A stretch of 64,000 nt of DNA. Origin: Chromobacterium phragmitis (lineage in GTDB: Bacteria > Pseudomonadota > Gammaproteobacteria > Burkholderiales > Chromobacteriaceae). The notes beneath the pieces are model-generated. The model ran no database searches, was not told the origin of the DNA, and saw only the letters and a list, made by a program, of their open reading frames with translations. This document shows, piece after piece, positions 39,675 to 49,279 of the stretch (positions are counted from its first letter, which is position 1; each line of letters begins with the position of its first letter). The stretch spans positions 558,001-622,000 of the forward strand of contig NZ_CP029495.1 of NCBI RefSeq assembly GCF_003325475.1, written 5' to 3'. Both the position numbers and the translations under genes were made by a program.

Positions 39675-41306
39675 TTATTCCAGGCCCTTGCTGGCCAGGT
39701 AATCCTCGTAGTTGCCTGCGTAGTAGTCGTAGCCGCCCTTGCCGTCCAGCTCCAGCACGTGGGTAGCCAGCGAGCTGACGAACTGGCGGTCGTGCGACAC
39801 GAAGATCAGCGTGCCCTTGTACTTCTCCAGCGCCATGTTCAGCGACTCGATCGACTCCATGTCCATGTGGTTGGTCGGCTCGTCCATGATCATCACGTTC
39901 GGCTTTTGCAGGATCAGCTTGCCGTACAGCATCCGGCCCTTCTCGCCGCCGGACAACACGCGCACCGGCTTGCCCACTTCGTCGCCGCCGAACAAGAGGC
40001 GGCCCAGCGTGCCGCGGATCACCTGCTCGTCGTCGCCTTCCTGGCCCCACTCGCGCATCCACTCGGTCAGGGTCCAATCGCTGTCGAAGTCGGCTTCATG
40101 ATCCTGGGCGAAGTAGCCGATCTGGGCTTTCTCAGCCCACTTGATCGAACCGCGGTCGGCGGTCAGGCCTTCGGCGTAAGCGCTCTGGAACGCGCCGGCC
40201 AGCAATTTGACCAGCGAGGTCTTGCCCGCGCCGTTGGGACCGATGATGGCCAGACGGGCGCCGGCTTCCAGAATCAGGTTCAGATCCTTGAACAGCACCT
40301 TGTTGTCGTAGGCTTTGTTCAGGCCTTCCACTTCCACCGCCTGGCGGTGCAGCTTGAACTTGTCGTCCATTTCGAAGCGGATGAACGGGTTCTGGCGGCT
40401 GGACGGCTTCACTTCCACCATCTCGGACTTCAGCTTGTCCACCTGCTTCAGGCGGGAAGTCGCCTGACGGGCCTTGGACTTGTTGGCGGAGAAGCGGGCC
40501 ACGAACTCCTGCAGTTCCTGGATGCGCTCCTTGGCCTTGCTGTTCGACGACAGCTGGCGTTCGCGAGCCTGGGCCGACGCGATCATGTAATCGTCGTAGT
40601 TGCCCGGGTAGATGCGGATGGTGTTGTAGTCCAGATCTGCCATGTGGGTGCAGACCGAGTTCAGGAAGTGGCGGTCGTGCGAGATGATGATCATGGTGGC
40701 GTTGCGCTCGTTCAGCACATGCTCCAGCCAGCGGATGGTGTTGATGTCCAGGTTGTTGGTCGGTTCGTCTAGCAGCAGGATGTCCGGGTTGGAGAACAGC
40801 GCCTGCGCCAGCAGCACCCGCAGCTTCCAGCCCGGGGCCACTTCGCTCATCGGGCCGAAGTGCTGTTCGACCGGAATGCCCACGCCCATCAGCAGCTCGC
40901 CGGCGCGCGCCTCGGCGGTGTAGCCGTCGTACTCGGCGAACTTGGCTTCCAGATCGGCCGCGCGCATGTAATCGTCTTCGGTGGCTTCCAGATTGGCGTA
41001 GATGGCGTCGCGTTCGCTCATCGCCGCCCACATCTCGGTGTGGCCCATCATCACCACGTCGATCACGCGCTGGTCTTCATAGCCGAACTGGTCCTGACGC
41101 AGCTTGCCCAGACGCAGGCCGTTCTCGATGGCGACCTCGCCCGCGGTCTGCTCCAGATCGCCGCCCAGGATTTTCATGAAGGTGGACTTGCCGGAGCCGT
41201 TGGCGCCGATCAGGCCGTAACGGTTGCCTTCGCCGAATTTGACGGTAACCTTCTCGAACAGAGGTTTCACGCCAAACTGCATCGTAATATTGCTTGTGGT
41301 AATCAC
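39675..41306 (-). CDS. ybiT: ABC-F family ATPase, YbiT-like
   Basis: 543 aa from a GTG at 41306 (VITTSNITMQFG); a longer ORF to 41375 adds an unrelated leader. Two ABC domains are present: Walker A GANGSGKSTF and GPNGAGKTSL; signatures before LLLDEPTNNLD and in VLSGGEKGRML; Walker B MIMDEPTNHMDMES, where the usual Leu of NHLD is Met. The linker between them has the KSKARQATSRLKQ pattern. There are no membrane segments. ABC-F proteins act on ribosomes; YbiT orthologues are very similar along the whole length. Confidence 0.93.
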   Translation of the reverse strand: MITTSNITMQFGVKPLFEKVTVKFGEGNRYGLIGANGSGKSTFMKILGGDLEQTAGEVAIENGLRLGKLRQDQFGYEDQRVIDVVMMGHTEMWAAMSERDAIYANLEATEDDYMRAADLEAKFAEYDGYTAEARAGELLMGVGIPVEQHFGPMSEVAPGWKLRVLLAQALFSNPDILLLDEPTNNLDINTIRWLEHVLNERNATMIIISHDRHFLNSVCTHMADLDYNTIRIYPGNYDDYMIASAQARERQLSSNSKAKERIQELQEFVARFSANKSKARQATSRLKQVDKLKSEMVEVKPSSRQNPFIRFEMDDKFKLHRQAVEVEGLNKAYDNKVLFKDLNLILEAGARLAIIGPNGAGKTSLVKLLAGAFQSAYAEGLTADRGSIKWAEKAQIGYFAQDHEADFDSDWTLTEWMREWGQEGDDEQVIRGTLGRLLFGGDEVGKPVRVLSGGEKGRMLYGKLILQKPNVMIMDEPTNHMDMESIESLNMALEKYKGTLIFVSHDRQFVSSLATHVLELDGKGGYDYYAGNYEDYLASKGLE

Positions 41307-41478
41307 GCTTGAAGATCCTTCAGCCAGAGCCGTAAGTATCGGAAAAACGTAGGATTCTATCACAGCGCAGACCATTCACCGAAACCTCGCGCGCGCCGGT
41401 TTCATGAACTTTTGCCAGCCAGACGAATTCCGATACAATCGTAAACCTTGTAAATCCTTATTCCAGATAGGCAAAACT

Positions 41479-42354
41479 ATGCTTACCGGCAGCTTGGTAG
41501 CGCTCGTAACACCGATGTCGAACGATGGGGCGGTGGACTTTGCGGCGTTGCAACGATTGGTTGAGTTCCACATCGAAAACGGCACCGCCGGCATCGTCGC
41601 CGTCGGCACCACCGGAGAATCGGCCACCCTGTCGGTGGAAGAGCACATCGCGGTGGTGAAAGCGGTCGTCGAGTACGCCAAGGGCCGGGTCAAAGTGATA
41701 GCGGGCGCCGGCGGCAACGCCACCAGCGAGGCGATCGAACTGGGCAGCCTGTCGGCCAAAGTCGGCGCCGACATGGTGCTGTCGGTGGTCCCCTACTATA
41801 ACAAGCCCACCCAGGAAGGCATCTATCAGCACTTCAAGGCCATCGCCGACGCCAGCCCGCTGCCTGTCATCCTCTACAACGTTCCCGGCCGCACCGTGGC
41901 CGACATGAGCAACGATACCGCGCTGCGCCTGGCTTCCCATCCGAATATCGTCGGCCTGAAAGACGCCACCGGCGACATCGGCCGCGCCTGCGACCTGGCG
42001 CTGCGCGCGCCGGAAGGCTTCGCGCTGTACTCCGGCGACGACGCCACCGGCATGGCATTCATGCTCTGCGGCGGCCACGGCGTGATCTCGGTCACCGCCA
42101 ACATCGCGCCACGGCAGATGAGCGAACTGTGCAAGGCCGCCATCGCCGGCGACGCCCGCCGGGCCCGCTCGCTCAACGACAAACTGCAAGGCCTGCACAA
42201 GCAGCTGTTCATCGAACCCAACCCTATCCCGGCCAAGTGGGCGCTGGAGAGGATGCAACGCATCCCCGCCGGCATCCGCCTGCCGCTGACGCCGCTGAGC
42301 GCTTCCGCCCAGCCGGCCGTCGAGGCGGCGCTGCAACAGGCCGAGGTCATTTGA
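41479..42354 (+). CDS. dapA: 4-hydroxy-tetrahydrodipicolinate synthase
   Basis: 291 aa from the ATG at 41479. GSLVALVTPMSNDGAVD, GTTGESATLS, the Tyr in VPYYNKPTQEG, the Arg site NVPGRTV and the Schiff-base Lys in IVGLKDATGD are all present. It condenses pyruvate with aspartate semialdehyde in lysine and diaminopimelate synthesis. It is followed 26 bp later by bamC, the same order (dapA-nlpB) as in E. coli. Confidence 0.96.
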   Translation: MLTGSLVALVTPMSNDGAVDFAALQRLVEFHIENGTAGIVAVGTTGESATLSVEEHIAVVKAVVEYAKGRVKVIAGAGGNATSEAIELGSLSAKVGADMVLSVVPYYNKPTQEGIYQHFKAIADASPLPVILYNVPGRTVADMSNDTALRLASHPNIVGLKDATGDIGRACDLALRAPEGFALYSGDDATGMAFMLCGGHGVISVTANIAPRQMSELCKAAIAGDARRARSLNDKLQGLHKQLFIEPNPIPAKWALERMQRIPAGIRLPLTPLSASAQPAVEAALQQAEVI

Positions 42355-42380
42355 TTCACCCCCGAAAGATGGGAGTAAGC

Positions 42381-43493
42381 ATGAAACGAAGCGCGACCGT
42401 CGCGATTCTGCTGGCAAGCGGCGTTCTGGCAGCCTGCAGCACTCAGCAACCGCTCAGCAAGCCGCTGGACTACAAGTCCGACGCCCCCAAGACCAGCAAC
42501 AGCCTGGAAGTGCCGCCGGACTTGACCACGCCGCAAGTCCAGAACAAATACAATCTGCCCGGCGGCGCCACCGCTGCCAATGTCGACGCCGGCGAGCCGA
42601 CGGTAGGCTCCCCGGTCGCCGTCAACCAGCTGGACAACATCAAGATGGAACGCGCCGGCACCCAACGCTGGCTGCTGGTCGGCAACAAGAAGGCCGCCGA
42701 GCTGTGGCCGGTGCTGAAGGCGTTCTGGCAGGAAAACGGCTTCGTGATCAAGTCCGAAGATCCGAGCCTGGGCATCATGGAGACCGACTGGGCCGAGAAC
42801 CGCGCCAAACTGCCGAACGATGGCCTGCGCAAACTGCTGGAAACCGTCGGTCTGGGCAGCGTGTACTCCACCGGCGAGCGCGACAAGTTCCGCATCCGCC
42901 TGGAAAACACGCCGCAGGGCACCGAGGTATATTTCTCGCACCGCGGCATGGAAGAGGTCTACGCCGACAATAGCAAGACCAATACCGTGTGGCAGCCCCG
43001 CGCCACCGATCCCAACCTGGAGGCGGAACTGCTGGGCCGCTTCATGATGCGACTGGGCATGAATGAGGATAAGGCGCGGGATCAGGTCAAACAGACGCTG
43101 GCCAAGCCGGCCAAGCCGCAGGACCCCATCGTAGACGGCCAGCTCCAGCTGTCCGACGGCTTCGACCGCTCCTGGCGCCGTGTCGGCCTGGCTCTGGACC
43201 GCGTCGGCCTGGTGGTCACCGACCGCGACCGCTCCCAAGGCCTGTACTATGTGAAGCCAGCCAAGAGCGATACCGACAGCAAAGATGGCTCCGGCGGCTT
43301 CTGGTCCAGCCTGGCATTCTGGAAGAGCAAGGATGGACAGGCGCTCAAGCCGAGCGAGCCCGAGTATCGGATCAAACTCCTCGAGCAGAACGGCACCACC
43401 ACCACCTTGCAGATTCAGGACAAACAGGGCAAGCCGCTGTCCGACGATTTCGTCAAGGCGGCGCTGGGCAAGCTGCAAACCGAGCTGCAATAA
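42381..43493 (+). CDS. bamC: Outer-membrane assembly lipoprotein BamC
   Basis: 370 aa. The lipoprotein signal MKRSATVAILLASGVLAACS has lipobox LAAC. Conserved BamC features follow: LDYKSDAPKTSNSLEVPPDL in the unstructured N-terminus, then two helix-grip domains (RWLLVGNKKAAELWPVLKAF and the DRSWRRVGLALDRVG region). It belongs to the BAM complex that inserts beta-barrel proteins. It is co-transcribed with dapA and ends at a strong terminator. Confidence 0.92.
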   Translation: MKRSATVAILLASGVLAACSTQQPLSKPLDYKSDAPKTSNSLEVPPDLTTPQVQNKYNLPGGATAANVDAGEPTVGSPVAVNQLDNIKMERAGTQRWLLVGNKKAAELWPVLKAFWQENGFVIKSEDPSLGIMETDWAENRAKLPNDGLRKLLETVGLGSVYSTGERDKFRIRLENTPQGTEVYFSHRGMEEVYADNSKTNTVWQPRATDPNLEAELLGRFMMRLGMNEDKARDQVKQTLAKPAKPQDPIVDGQLQLSDGFDRSWRRVGLALDRVGLVVTDRDRSQGLYYVKPAKSDTDSKDGSGGFWSSLAFWKSKDGQALKPSEPEYRIKLLEQNGTTTTLQIQDKQGKPLSDDFVKAALGKLQTELQ

Positions 43494-43520
43494 AGCGACA
43501 GACTCCACCAGAAACACAAC

Positions 43521-43543
43521 AGCCCGCGAAAGCGGGCTTTTTT
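43521..43543 (+). terminator. Intrinsic terminator of dapA-bamC
   Basis: AGCCCGC GAAA GCGGGCT with TTTTTT following, 27 bp after the bamC stop. Confidence 0.93.
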
Positions 43544-43707
43544 CATGTCATATTCATTTAATTGCCAAAGGCTCCGACTGTAAATCTTAGGAAAACCCTT
43601 TAAACGATAATCGCCGCAATATGTAACGCTTTGTATTCAACAGCAATAACTGTGGTTTTTCCACCAAACATTTACAAATTACGCTAGCAACCGCCAAACC
43701 GCGGGCA

Positions 43708-43735
43708 CAAAAAAACCGGCCGAAGCCGGTTTTCT
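43708..43735 (-). terminator. Terminator of the repeat lipoprotein gene
   Basis: AAAACCGGC CGAA GCCGGTTTT, flanked by an A-run that becomes the U-tract on the minus strand, about 20 bp after the stop at 43756. Confidence 0.88.
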
Positions 43736-43755
43736 TGGTGTTGCTCGCCGCTGAA

Positions 43756-43959
43756 TTACTTGGCAGCGGAAGCAGCCGGAGCGGAAGCTTCAGCAGCCGG
43801 AGCGGAAGCGGCCGGAGCGGAAGCCTCAGCAGCCGGAGCGGAAGCGGCCGGAGCGGAAGCCTCAACTGCCGGAGCGGAGGTTTCAGCGGTGGCTTCTTTC
43901 TTACCGCAAGCGGACAGGGCTACGGCCAGCAGGGCAGCAACGAGGAGCGACTGTTTCAT
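43756..43959 (-). CDS. Small lipoprotein with a 12-residue Ala/Ser/Pro repeat
   Basis: 67 aa. The signal MKQSLLVAALLAVALSACGKK has lipobox LSAC. The mature part consists of three near-identical units of 12 residues (VEASAPAASAPA, AEASAPAASAPA, AEASAPAASAAK) encoded by 36-bp DNA repeats. It resembles other short lipoproteins with low-complexity linkers that reach through the periplasm. No function is assigned. Repeat number could vary between strains by slippage. It has its own terminator. Confidence 0.75.
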   Translation of the reverse strand: MKQSLLVAALLAVALSACGKKEATAETSAPAVEASAPAASAPAAEASAPAASAPAAEASAPAASAAK

Positions 43960-44217
43960 TTTTTCTTTACCTTTGAGGATAAGTTGAACAAGACGTCAGT
44001 TATCGCACGGTCTCAACAATAAGCCGGGCGACTGAAAATCCATCAGTGAGCAAATTGTATCACGAAAAAAATAGCTGTATAGAGGGCAAAAATCTAAAAA
44101 AACAACGGGAGCCGGCGTAACTCGGCATGCCTGCTCTCTGGCACTAAAACGGGCGTTTGCCCTCAAAACTCCCCCATCCATCGCGTTGTTTTCACGATAC
44201 AAGCAAGAAAACTGTTG

Positions 44218-45351
44218 TTATTCTGCGACATCCATCGAAAAATGCCAATAACCTGACAGATAACCTTCGTACAGCGCGTCCATCATATCGGCCGAATACT
44301 CGCCCGCCGCGAGCTTGCGCTGGTTGCCGAAACCGCGCCAATCGGCAAAATCACCATCCGCGGCCGCCAGTTTTTCCCCATTGCAGTAGACGCAAGCGTC
44401 GCAAAACAATATCTGGCTCTTGCGGTCCAGCTCCAACGAGCAGGATGACAGGGCCTCGGCGAACTCATCCTCGTCCAGCTCGTTCTCGGGCGCGTCGTAG
44501 AACACGTGCGCCTTGGGCTCGGTCAGGTAGTGGCCGAGGAAGTCGCACACCGTGCTCTTGTCCCAATGGATGCCGGACAGCAGCCGGGACACCTGCTCCA
44601 CCATCTCGCCGCCAATCCGCGCCGGATCGGCTTGCAGTTTCAGGTCGGGGTCGGCGTACACGCCCTCCAGGCAGACGCGGTCCTGCAGATACACCAGGAA
44701 TTGCGTGGCCAGCTCCTGGGCCGGCGGCGCGCGGAAACCGATCGAGTAGGTCATGCCCGGCTCCAGCGCCACGCCGTAATGCGCGCAATGCGGCGGCAGG
44801 TAGAGCATGTCGCCGTGCTCCAGCACGAACTCCTGCTCCATGCGGAAATCCTTCAGCACCCGGATGGGAGCATCCTCGATGAAATCGTCATCGCGTTGCG
44901 ACGAAATCTGCCAACGCTTCCTGCCGCCCACTTGCAGCAGGAACACATCGTAGGCGTCGAAGTGCGGCCCCACCGTGCCGCCAGGGGGAGCATAGCTGAT
45001 CATCAGATCGTCCAGCCTGGCATAAGGGATGAAATTGAAGCGCCACAGGATGTCGTCGATATGCGGCAAGTGGTGATTGACGCCTTGCACCAGCAAGGTC
45101 CAGTCGGCGTCCGCCAGCCGGCGGAAGCGCGAGGCGCGGAACGGGCCGCGCTCCAGATGCCATTTGCCCTTTTTGTATTCGATCAGCCGCGACTCGGCCT
45201 CTTCGCGCTGCGCCAGCTCCGACAGCACGGCAAAATCGACATGCGGACCGACATCAGTCAGCGCGCCTTTGATCAGCAGCGGCTTCTTGTGCCAGTACTC
45301 GGCCAGGAATTGTTCGGGCGGCATGCCGCCCAGCAAGTTTTTGGTATTCAT
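44218..45351 (-). CDS. roxA: Ribosomal protein uL16 arginine hydroxylase (JmjC cupin), RoxA/YcfD-like
   Basis: 377 aa. The JmjC iron triad is visible as His-x-Asp in TVGPHFDAYDVFLLQ and the distal His in LPPHCAHYGVAL; GGRKRWQI supplies the 2-oxoglutarate contact. The N-terminus FLAEYWHKKPLLIKGAL matches YcfD-like proteins, with a C-terminal winged-helix-type domain. The enzyme hydroxylates an Arg of ribosomal protein L16. It is divergent from slyD. Confidence 0.92.
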   Translation of the reverse strand: MNTKNLLGGMPPEQFLAEYWHKKPLLIKGALTDVGPHVDFAVLSELAQREEAESRLIEYKKGKWHLERGPFRASRFRRLADADWTLLVQGVNHHLPHIDDILWRFNFIPYARLDDLMISYAPPGGTVGPHFDAYDVFLLQVGGRKRWQISSQRDDDFIEDAPIRVLKDFRMEQEFVLEHGDMLYLPPHCAHYGVALEPGMTYSIGFRAPPAQELATQFLVYLQDRVCLEGVYADPDLKLQADPARIGGEMVEQVSRLLSGIHWDKSTVCDFLGHYLTEPKAHVFYDAPENELDEDEFAEALSSCSLELDRKSQILFCDACVYCNGEKLAAADGDFADWRGFGNQRKLAAGEYSADMMDALYEGYLSGYWHFSMDVAE

Positions 45352-45492
45352 CGGTTTTTCGCGGGCCGGAACGCCCGTCTATGGTTTACAATACGCGCCA
45401 GACGCTGGAGCGTCCTATCTTGCGGTGGAAGGAACACCCTCGGGACCGTCCCTGTCAAGTTTTTTCACCATCCATCCACGGATATCCAACTC

Positions 45493-45972
45493 ATGCAAAT
45501 CGCCAAAAACACCATCGTCACCATCCACTACGAAATGTTCGATGTCGACAACAATCTGCTCGACAAGACTGAAGAGCCGATCAGCTACCTGCACGGTGGC
45601 TACGACGGCATCTTCCCGTTGGTGGAAGAGGCTCTGGAAGGCAAGAACGTGGGCGATTCCGTCGACGTCAAGCTGACCGCCGACGACGCTTTCGGCGATC
45701 CGGAAGAAGAGCTGGTCCGCGTGGAAGATCTGGAAGTCTTCCCGGCCGACGTGGAAGTCGGCATGGTCTTCGAGGCCGACGATCCGGAAACCGGCGAACT
45801 GCTGCTGTTCCGCGTCACCGACATCGCTGACGGCAAAGCCGTGGTCGACGCCAACCACCCGCTGGCCGGCATGAGCCTGCGCTTCTCCGCCAAGGTGGTG
45901 GAAGTGCGCGAAGCCAGCGCCGACGAGATCAGCCACGGCCACGCCCACGGCGAGCACGGCCACCACCACTGA
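45493..45972 (+). CDS. slyD: FKBP-type peptidyl-prolyl isomerase SlyD
   Basis: 159 aa from the ATG at 45493. MQIAKNTIVTIHYEMFDVDN, SYLHGGYDGIFPLVEEALEG and DDAFGDPEEELV match SlyD, including the insert-in-flap chaperone domain. The C-terminus is His-rich (HGHAHGEHGHHH), shorter than in E. coli, and should bind nickel or other metals. It catalyses prolyl isomerisation and helps metal-enzyme maturation. A terminator follows. Confidence 0.95.
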   Translation: MQIAKNTIVTIHYEMFDVDNNLLDKTEEPISYLHGGYDGIFPLVEEALEGKNVGDSVDVKLTADDAFGDPEEELVRVEDLEVFPADVEVGMVFEADDPETGELLLFRVTDIADGKAVVDANHPLAGMSLRFSAKVVEVREASADEISHGHAHGEHGHHH

Positions 45973-46007
45973 TCCGGCGACGGCGGCGACGGCCGCCCCT
46001 GCCAGCG

Positions 46008-46034
46008 AAGGGCGGCTCCTGGAGCCGCCCTTTT
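46008..46034 (+). terminator. Terminator between slyD and the PAP2 gene
   Basis: GGGCGGCT CCTGG AGCCGCCC with TTTTGCTTT following, 36 bp after the slyD stop and just before the convergent PAP2 gene end. Confidence 0.85.
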
Positions 46035-46043
46035 GCTTTGTCC

Positions 46044-46790
46044 TCAGCGCCCGCTGCGGGCGACGCGCCAAAATCCCGTCGCCAGCACGGCGGAGGCGAT
46101 CGCGACGCGCAGCCAGTATTCGGCGAATAGTCCATTGCGGCCCAGCAGCCAGGCCAGGGAACCGGCCAGCCCTACTAGCAGAATCAGCTCGGCGGTGCGG
46201 GCGACGTCTCGCGGCCAGCCATCCGGCCAGGCCCATGCCAACGCCAGCCTCATCGTCCCCCAGCCCAGCAGAGAGCCCGCGGCCAGATCCAAGGGCCAAT
46301 GCACGCCAATGGCGATCCGGGACAGCATCACCAGTCCGACCAGCGGCAGCCACGCGCCCGCCTTGCCCCAGCCTATGCCGCGCCAGGCGAACGTCGCCAG
46401 CGCGGCCGAAGCCATCGCGTGCCCGGATGGAAAGGAGCCGTTGCCCGGCAAGCGGTCCAGCAAATCCACCACGCCATGCGGCAACACCAGCGGCGGCCTG
46501 GGCACGGCGAAGCCCGCTTTCAACAGCACCGCCAGCGCGATGGCGGCCGCGCCGCCGACGATCAGCGCCGGCAAACGCCGCGGCTCGCGCCAGCACAGCG
46601 CCAGCATCAGGGCGAGAACCGTCGGCCAATCGCCGAACACGCTGAAAAAGCGCCACCATGGCGCCGGCAGATGATGCAGCAGCGGGTGCAGGAACACAAA
46701 CAACTGGCGGTTCGCCTGCGGCCAGGCGATCAGCGCCGCGCCCAGCGCCGCCAGCAGGACGGCCGGCCAGAATCGTCGAAGCCAGGCCAT
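46044..46790 (-). CDS. PAP2-family membrane phosphatase
   Basis: 248 aa with about six membrane segments. The three phosphatase motifs are present: KAGFAVPRP (K-x6-RP), GNGSFPSGHAMAS (PSGH) and SRIAIGVHWPLDLAAG (SR-x5-H-x3-D). Family members dephosphorylate undecaprenyl pyrophosphate, phosphatidic acid or lipid A; the substrate here is not determined. It starts 3 bp after the prmC stop, so it is co-transcribed with prmC and probably mgtE. Confidence 0.9.
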   Translation of the reverse strand: MAWLRRFWPAVLLAALGAALIAWPQANRQLFVFLHPLLHHLPAPWWRFFSVFGDWPTVLALMLALCWREPRRLPALIVGGAAAIALAVLLKAGFAVPRPPLVLPHGVVDLLDRLPGNGSFPSGHAMASAALATFAWRGIGWGKAGAWLPLVGLVMLSRIAIGVHWPLDLAAGSLLGWGTMRLALAWAWPDGWPRDVARTAELILLVGLAGSLAWLLGRNGLFAEYWLRVAIASAVLATGFWRVARSGR

Positions 46791-46793
46791 CGC

Positions 46794-47615
46794 TCAGCCC
46801 GCCTTGCGCCCGACTGTGACGCGGTCCTGGCCAGCCAGGTCGCGGATGGTTTCCACCTGGCCCAAGCCGGCGACGGAAAACAGCCCTCTCACCGCCTCGC
46901 CCTGATCATAGCCATGCTCGACCATCAGCCAGCCGCCGGCGGCCAGCCTCGCCGGCGCGCCGGCGGCGATTTCTCGCAGACAAGCCAGGCCATCCGCCTC
47001 GTCGGTCAATGCGCCGCGCGGCTCGAAGCGCAGATCGCCTTCGGACAAGTGGCGATCGCCGCGCTCGATGTACGGCGGGTTGGACGCGATCAACTGATAA
47101 CGGGCCACCTCGTCCAGCGGATCGAACCAGCTGCCCTGGCGGAAATCCACCGTCGCGCCCAGACGCCGGGCATTGTCGGCGGCCACCGCCAGCGCGGCGG
47201 CGGACACGTCCACCGCGGCGACGCGCCATTGCGGAGCCTCCAGCGCCAGGGTAACGGCGATGATGCCGCTGCCAGTGCCCAAATCCACAATATCCGCCGG
47301 CGCCAGGCGATCGACGCGCGACAGCGCCAGCTCCACCAGATGCTCGGTTTCGGGCCGCGGGATCAGCACCGCCGGGCTGACCCGGAAATCTCGGCCATAG
47401 AACTCGCGCTCACCCAGCAGATAGGCGATCGGCTCGCCGGCCAGCCGCCGCGCGGCCAGCGCGCCGAAAGCTGCAGCGGCGTCGTCGGGCAGCTCGCGCT
47501 CAGGATGGCCGATGATGGCGGCGTGGGTCAGGCCGGGCCAGGCCTGCATCAGCAGCATTCTGGCTTCCAGGCGGGGCAGTTCGTGGCGGCGCAGCGCCTG
47601 TTCAATGGTGAGCAT
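46794..47615 (-). CDS. prmC: Release-factor glutamine N5-methyltransferase
   Basis: 273 aa. An N-terminal helical domain precedes the SAM domain with VDLGTGSGIIAVTLALE and the catalytic NPPY in LIASNPPYIERGD. It methylates the GGQ Gln of release factors RF1/RF2. It lies between mgtE and the PAP2 gene with gaps under 10 bp; prfA is not adjacent. Confidence 0.94.
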   Translation of the reverse strand: MLTIEQALRRHELPRLEARMLLMQAWPGLTHAAIIGHPERELPDDAAAAFGALAARRLAGEPIAYLLGEREFYGRDFRVSPAVLIPRPETEHLVELALSRVDRLAPADIVDLGTGSGIIAVTLALEAPQWRVAAVDVSAAALAVAADNARRLGATVDFRQGSWFDPLDEVARYQLIASNPPYIERGDRHLSEGDLRFEPRGALTDEADGLACLREIAAGAPARLAAGGWLMVEHGYDQGEAVRGLFSVAGLGQVETIRDLAGQDRVTVGRKAG

Positions 47616-47621
47616 GATTCT

Positions 47622-49061
47622 TTACAGCAGAAACAGGGTGGCCAGCCCCAGAAAAATGAAAAAACCGCCGGAATCGGTGCAGGCGGTGATCAACACGCTG
47701 GAACCCAGCGCTGGGTCCTTGCCCAGCTTCTGCATCAGCGTCGGGATCATCACTCCCATGGTGGCGGCCAGCATCAGGTTCAGCGTCATCGCCGCCAGCA
47801 TCACCAGGCCCAGCGACATGCTGCCGTACAGCAGCCAGGCGATGGAGCCGATCACCCCGCCCCAGACCATGCCGTTGATGATGCTGACGCCTAGCTCCTT
47901 GCGCCACAGCCGGCCGGCCTGGCCAAGCTGCATCTGGCCCATGGCCAGCGCGCGGACAATCATGGTGATGGTCTGATTGCCTGAGTTGCCGCCGATGCCG
48001 GCGACGATGGGCATCAGCGTGGCCAGCGCCACCAGTTGGGCGATGGAGTGCTCGAAAGCGCCGATCACGCGGGAGGCGAAAAAAGCGGTGCACAGATTGA
48101 TGGCCAGCCAGGACCAGCGGTTCTTCACCGAGTCGATCACCGGCGCGAACAGGTCTTCCTCTTCCTTCAGGCCGGCCAGGTTCAGCACCTCGCTGTCCGA
48201 CTCCTCCCGGATCACGTCCACCATCGCGTCCACCGTCAGCCTGCCCAGCAGCGCGCCGCGCTCGTCCACCACCGGCGCGCTGACCAGGTCATAGCGCTCG
48301 AAGGCCTGGGCGGCGTCCAGCGCCGGCTCGTCCGGATGGAAACTGACCACTTCGGTGGCCATCACGTCGACCACCTCCGCCTCCGGATCGGACACCAGCA
48401 GCTTGCGCACCGACAGCACGCCCTTGAGCAGGCCGGCTTCGTCGGTGACGAAAATCTTGTCGGTCTGGCTGGGCAGCTCGTCAAAGCGGCGCAAATAGCG
48501 CAATACCACCTCGCAGCTGACGTCGGCGCGGATTTTCACCAGTTCGAAATCCATCAGCGCGCCGACGCGGTCGTCGTCGTAAGACAGCACCGACTGCAGT
48601 TGGCCGCGCTCTTCCTCGTCCAGCCGGCCCATCGCCTCGTACACCACCTGCCGCGGCAGATCCGGCGCGAGTTCGGCCAGCTCGTCCGCGTCCAGCTCGT
48701 CCAGCGACGCCAGCAGCTCGTCGTGGCCCATCACTTCGATCAGCGATTCGCGGACCGCGTCGGACACCTCCAGCAGCACCGCGCCGTCGCGCGTGGGGTC
48801 GGTCAGGTCCCAGGCCAGCAGCCGGTCTTCCAGCGGCAGCGCCTCCAGCACATGGGCGATGTCGGCCGGGTGAAGCTGGCCCAATTTCTGGCCCAGCTCC
48901 TGCAAATTGTGCTGCGCCGCCAGCGGATCGGCGGCGGCATCGCTCGCCTCCGGGCGGGTAGCAAGATGTTCGAGCTGGCGCTGGCGCTCTATCAGGCGCT
49001 GCACCAGGCCCAGGCTTTCCTGCAGACGATCGGCGGATTGTTGCTTGAAGGCAACCGTCAT
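47622..49061 (-). CDS. mgtE: Magnesium transporter MgtE
   Basis: 479 aa. An N domain of helical repeats (HPADIAHVLEALPLEDRLLAW), two CBS domains (GLLKGVLSVRKLL and LLGRLTVDAMVDVI) and five C-terminal membrane helices containing PIVAGIGGNSGNQT and NGMVWGGVIGS match MgtE. It forms a dimeric Mg2+ channel gated by cytoplasmic Mg2+. It is the first gene of the unit mgtE-prmC-PAP2; the promoter lies in the 218 bp upstream. Confidence 0.95.
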   Translation of the reverse strand: MTVAFKQQSADRLQESLGLVQRLIERQRQLEHLATRPEASDAAADPLAAQHNLQELGQKLGQLHPADIAHVLEALPLEDRLLAWDLTDPTRDGAVLLEVSDAVRESLIEVMGHDELLASLDELDADELAELAPDLPRQVVYEAMGRLDEEERGQLQSVLSYDDDRVGALMDFELVKIRADVSCEVVLRYLRRFDELPSQTDKIFVTDEAGLLKGVLSVRKLLVSDPEAEVVDVMATEVVSFHPDEPALDAAQAFERYDLVSAPVVDERGALLGRLTVDAMVDVIREESDSEVLNLAGLKEEEDLFAPVIDSVKNRWSWLAINLCTAFFASRVIGAFEHSIAQLVALATLMPIVAGIGGNSGNQTITMIVRALAMGQMQLGQAGRLWRKELGVSIINGMVWGGVIGSIAWLLYGSMSLGLVMLAAMTLNLMLAATMGVMIPTLMQKLGKDPALGSSVLITACTDSGGFFIFLGLATLFLL

Positions 49062-49279
49062 GCACGTCTCCTTCCGCCCACAGGGCGCGCGCGAAGGGCC
49101 GACGGTGTGAGGCGGGACTTTATAGAATGATACGGGATTGGATTAAGGGGTAACTGGGTAAGTCCATTGCGTGGGCCGCGGCTTGCCCGCGGCGCGCGAA
49201 AAGAAAGTCGCGATTGTAACATACCGTCACAAGCGGCTTCCAGCCGGCGACGCGCATCGCCGCCGGCAAAGGGACGCGC

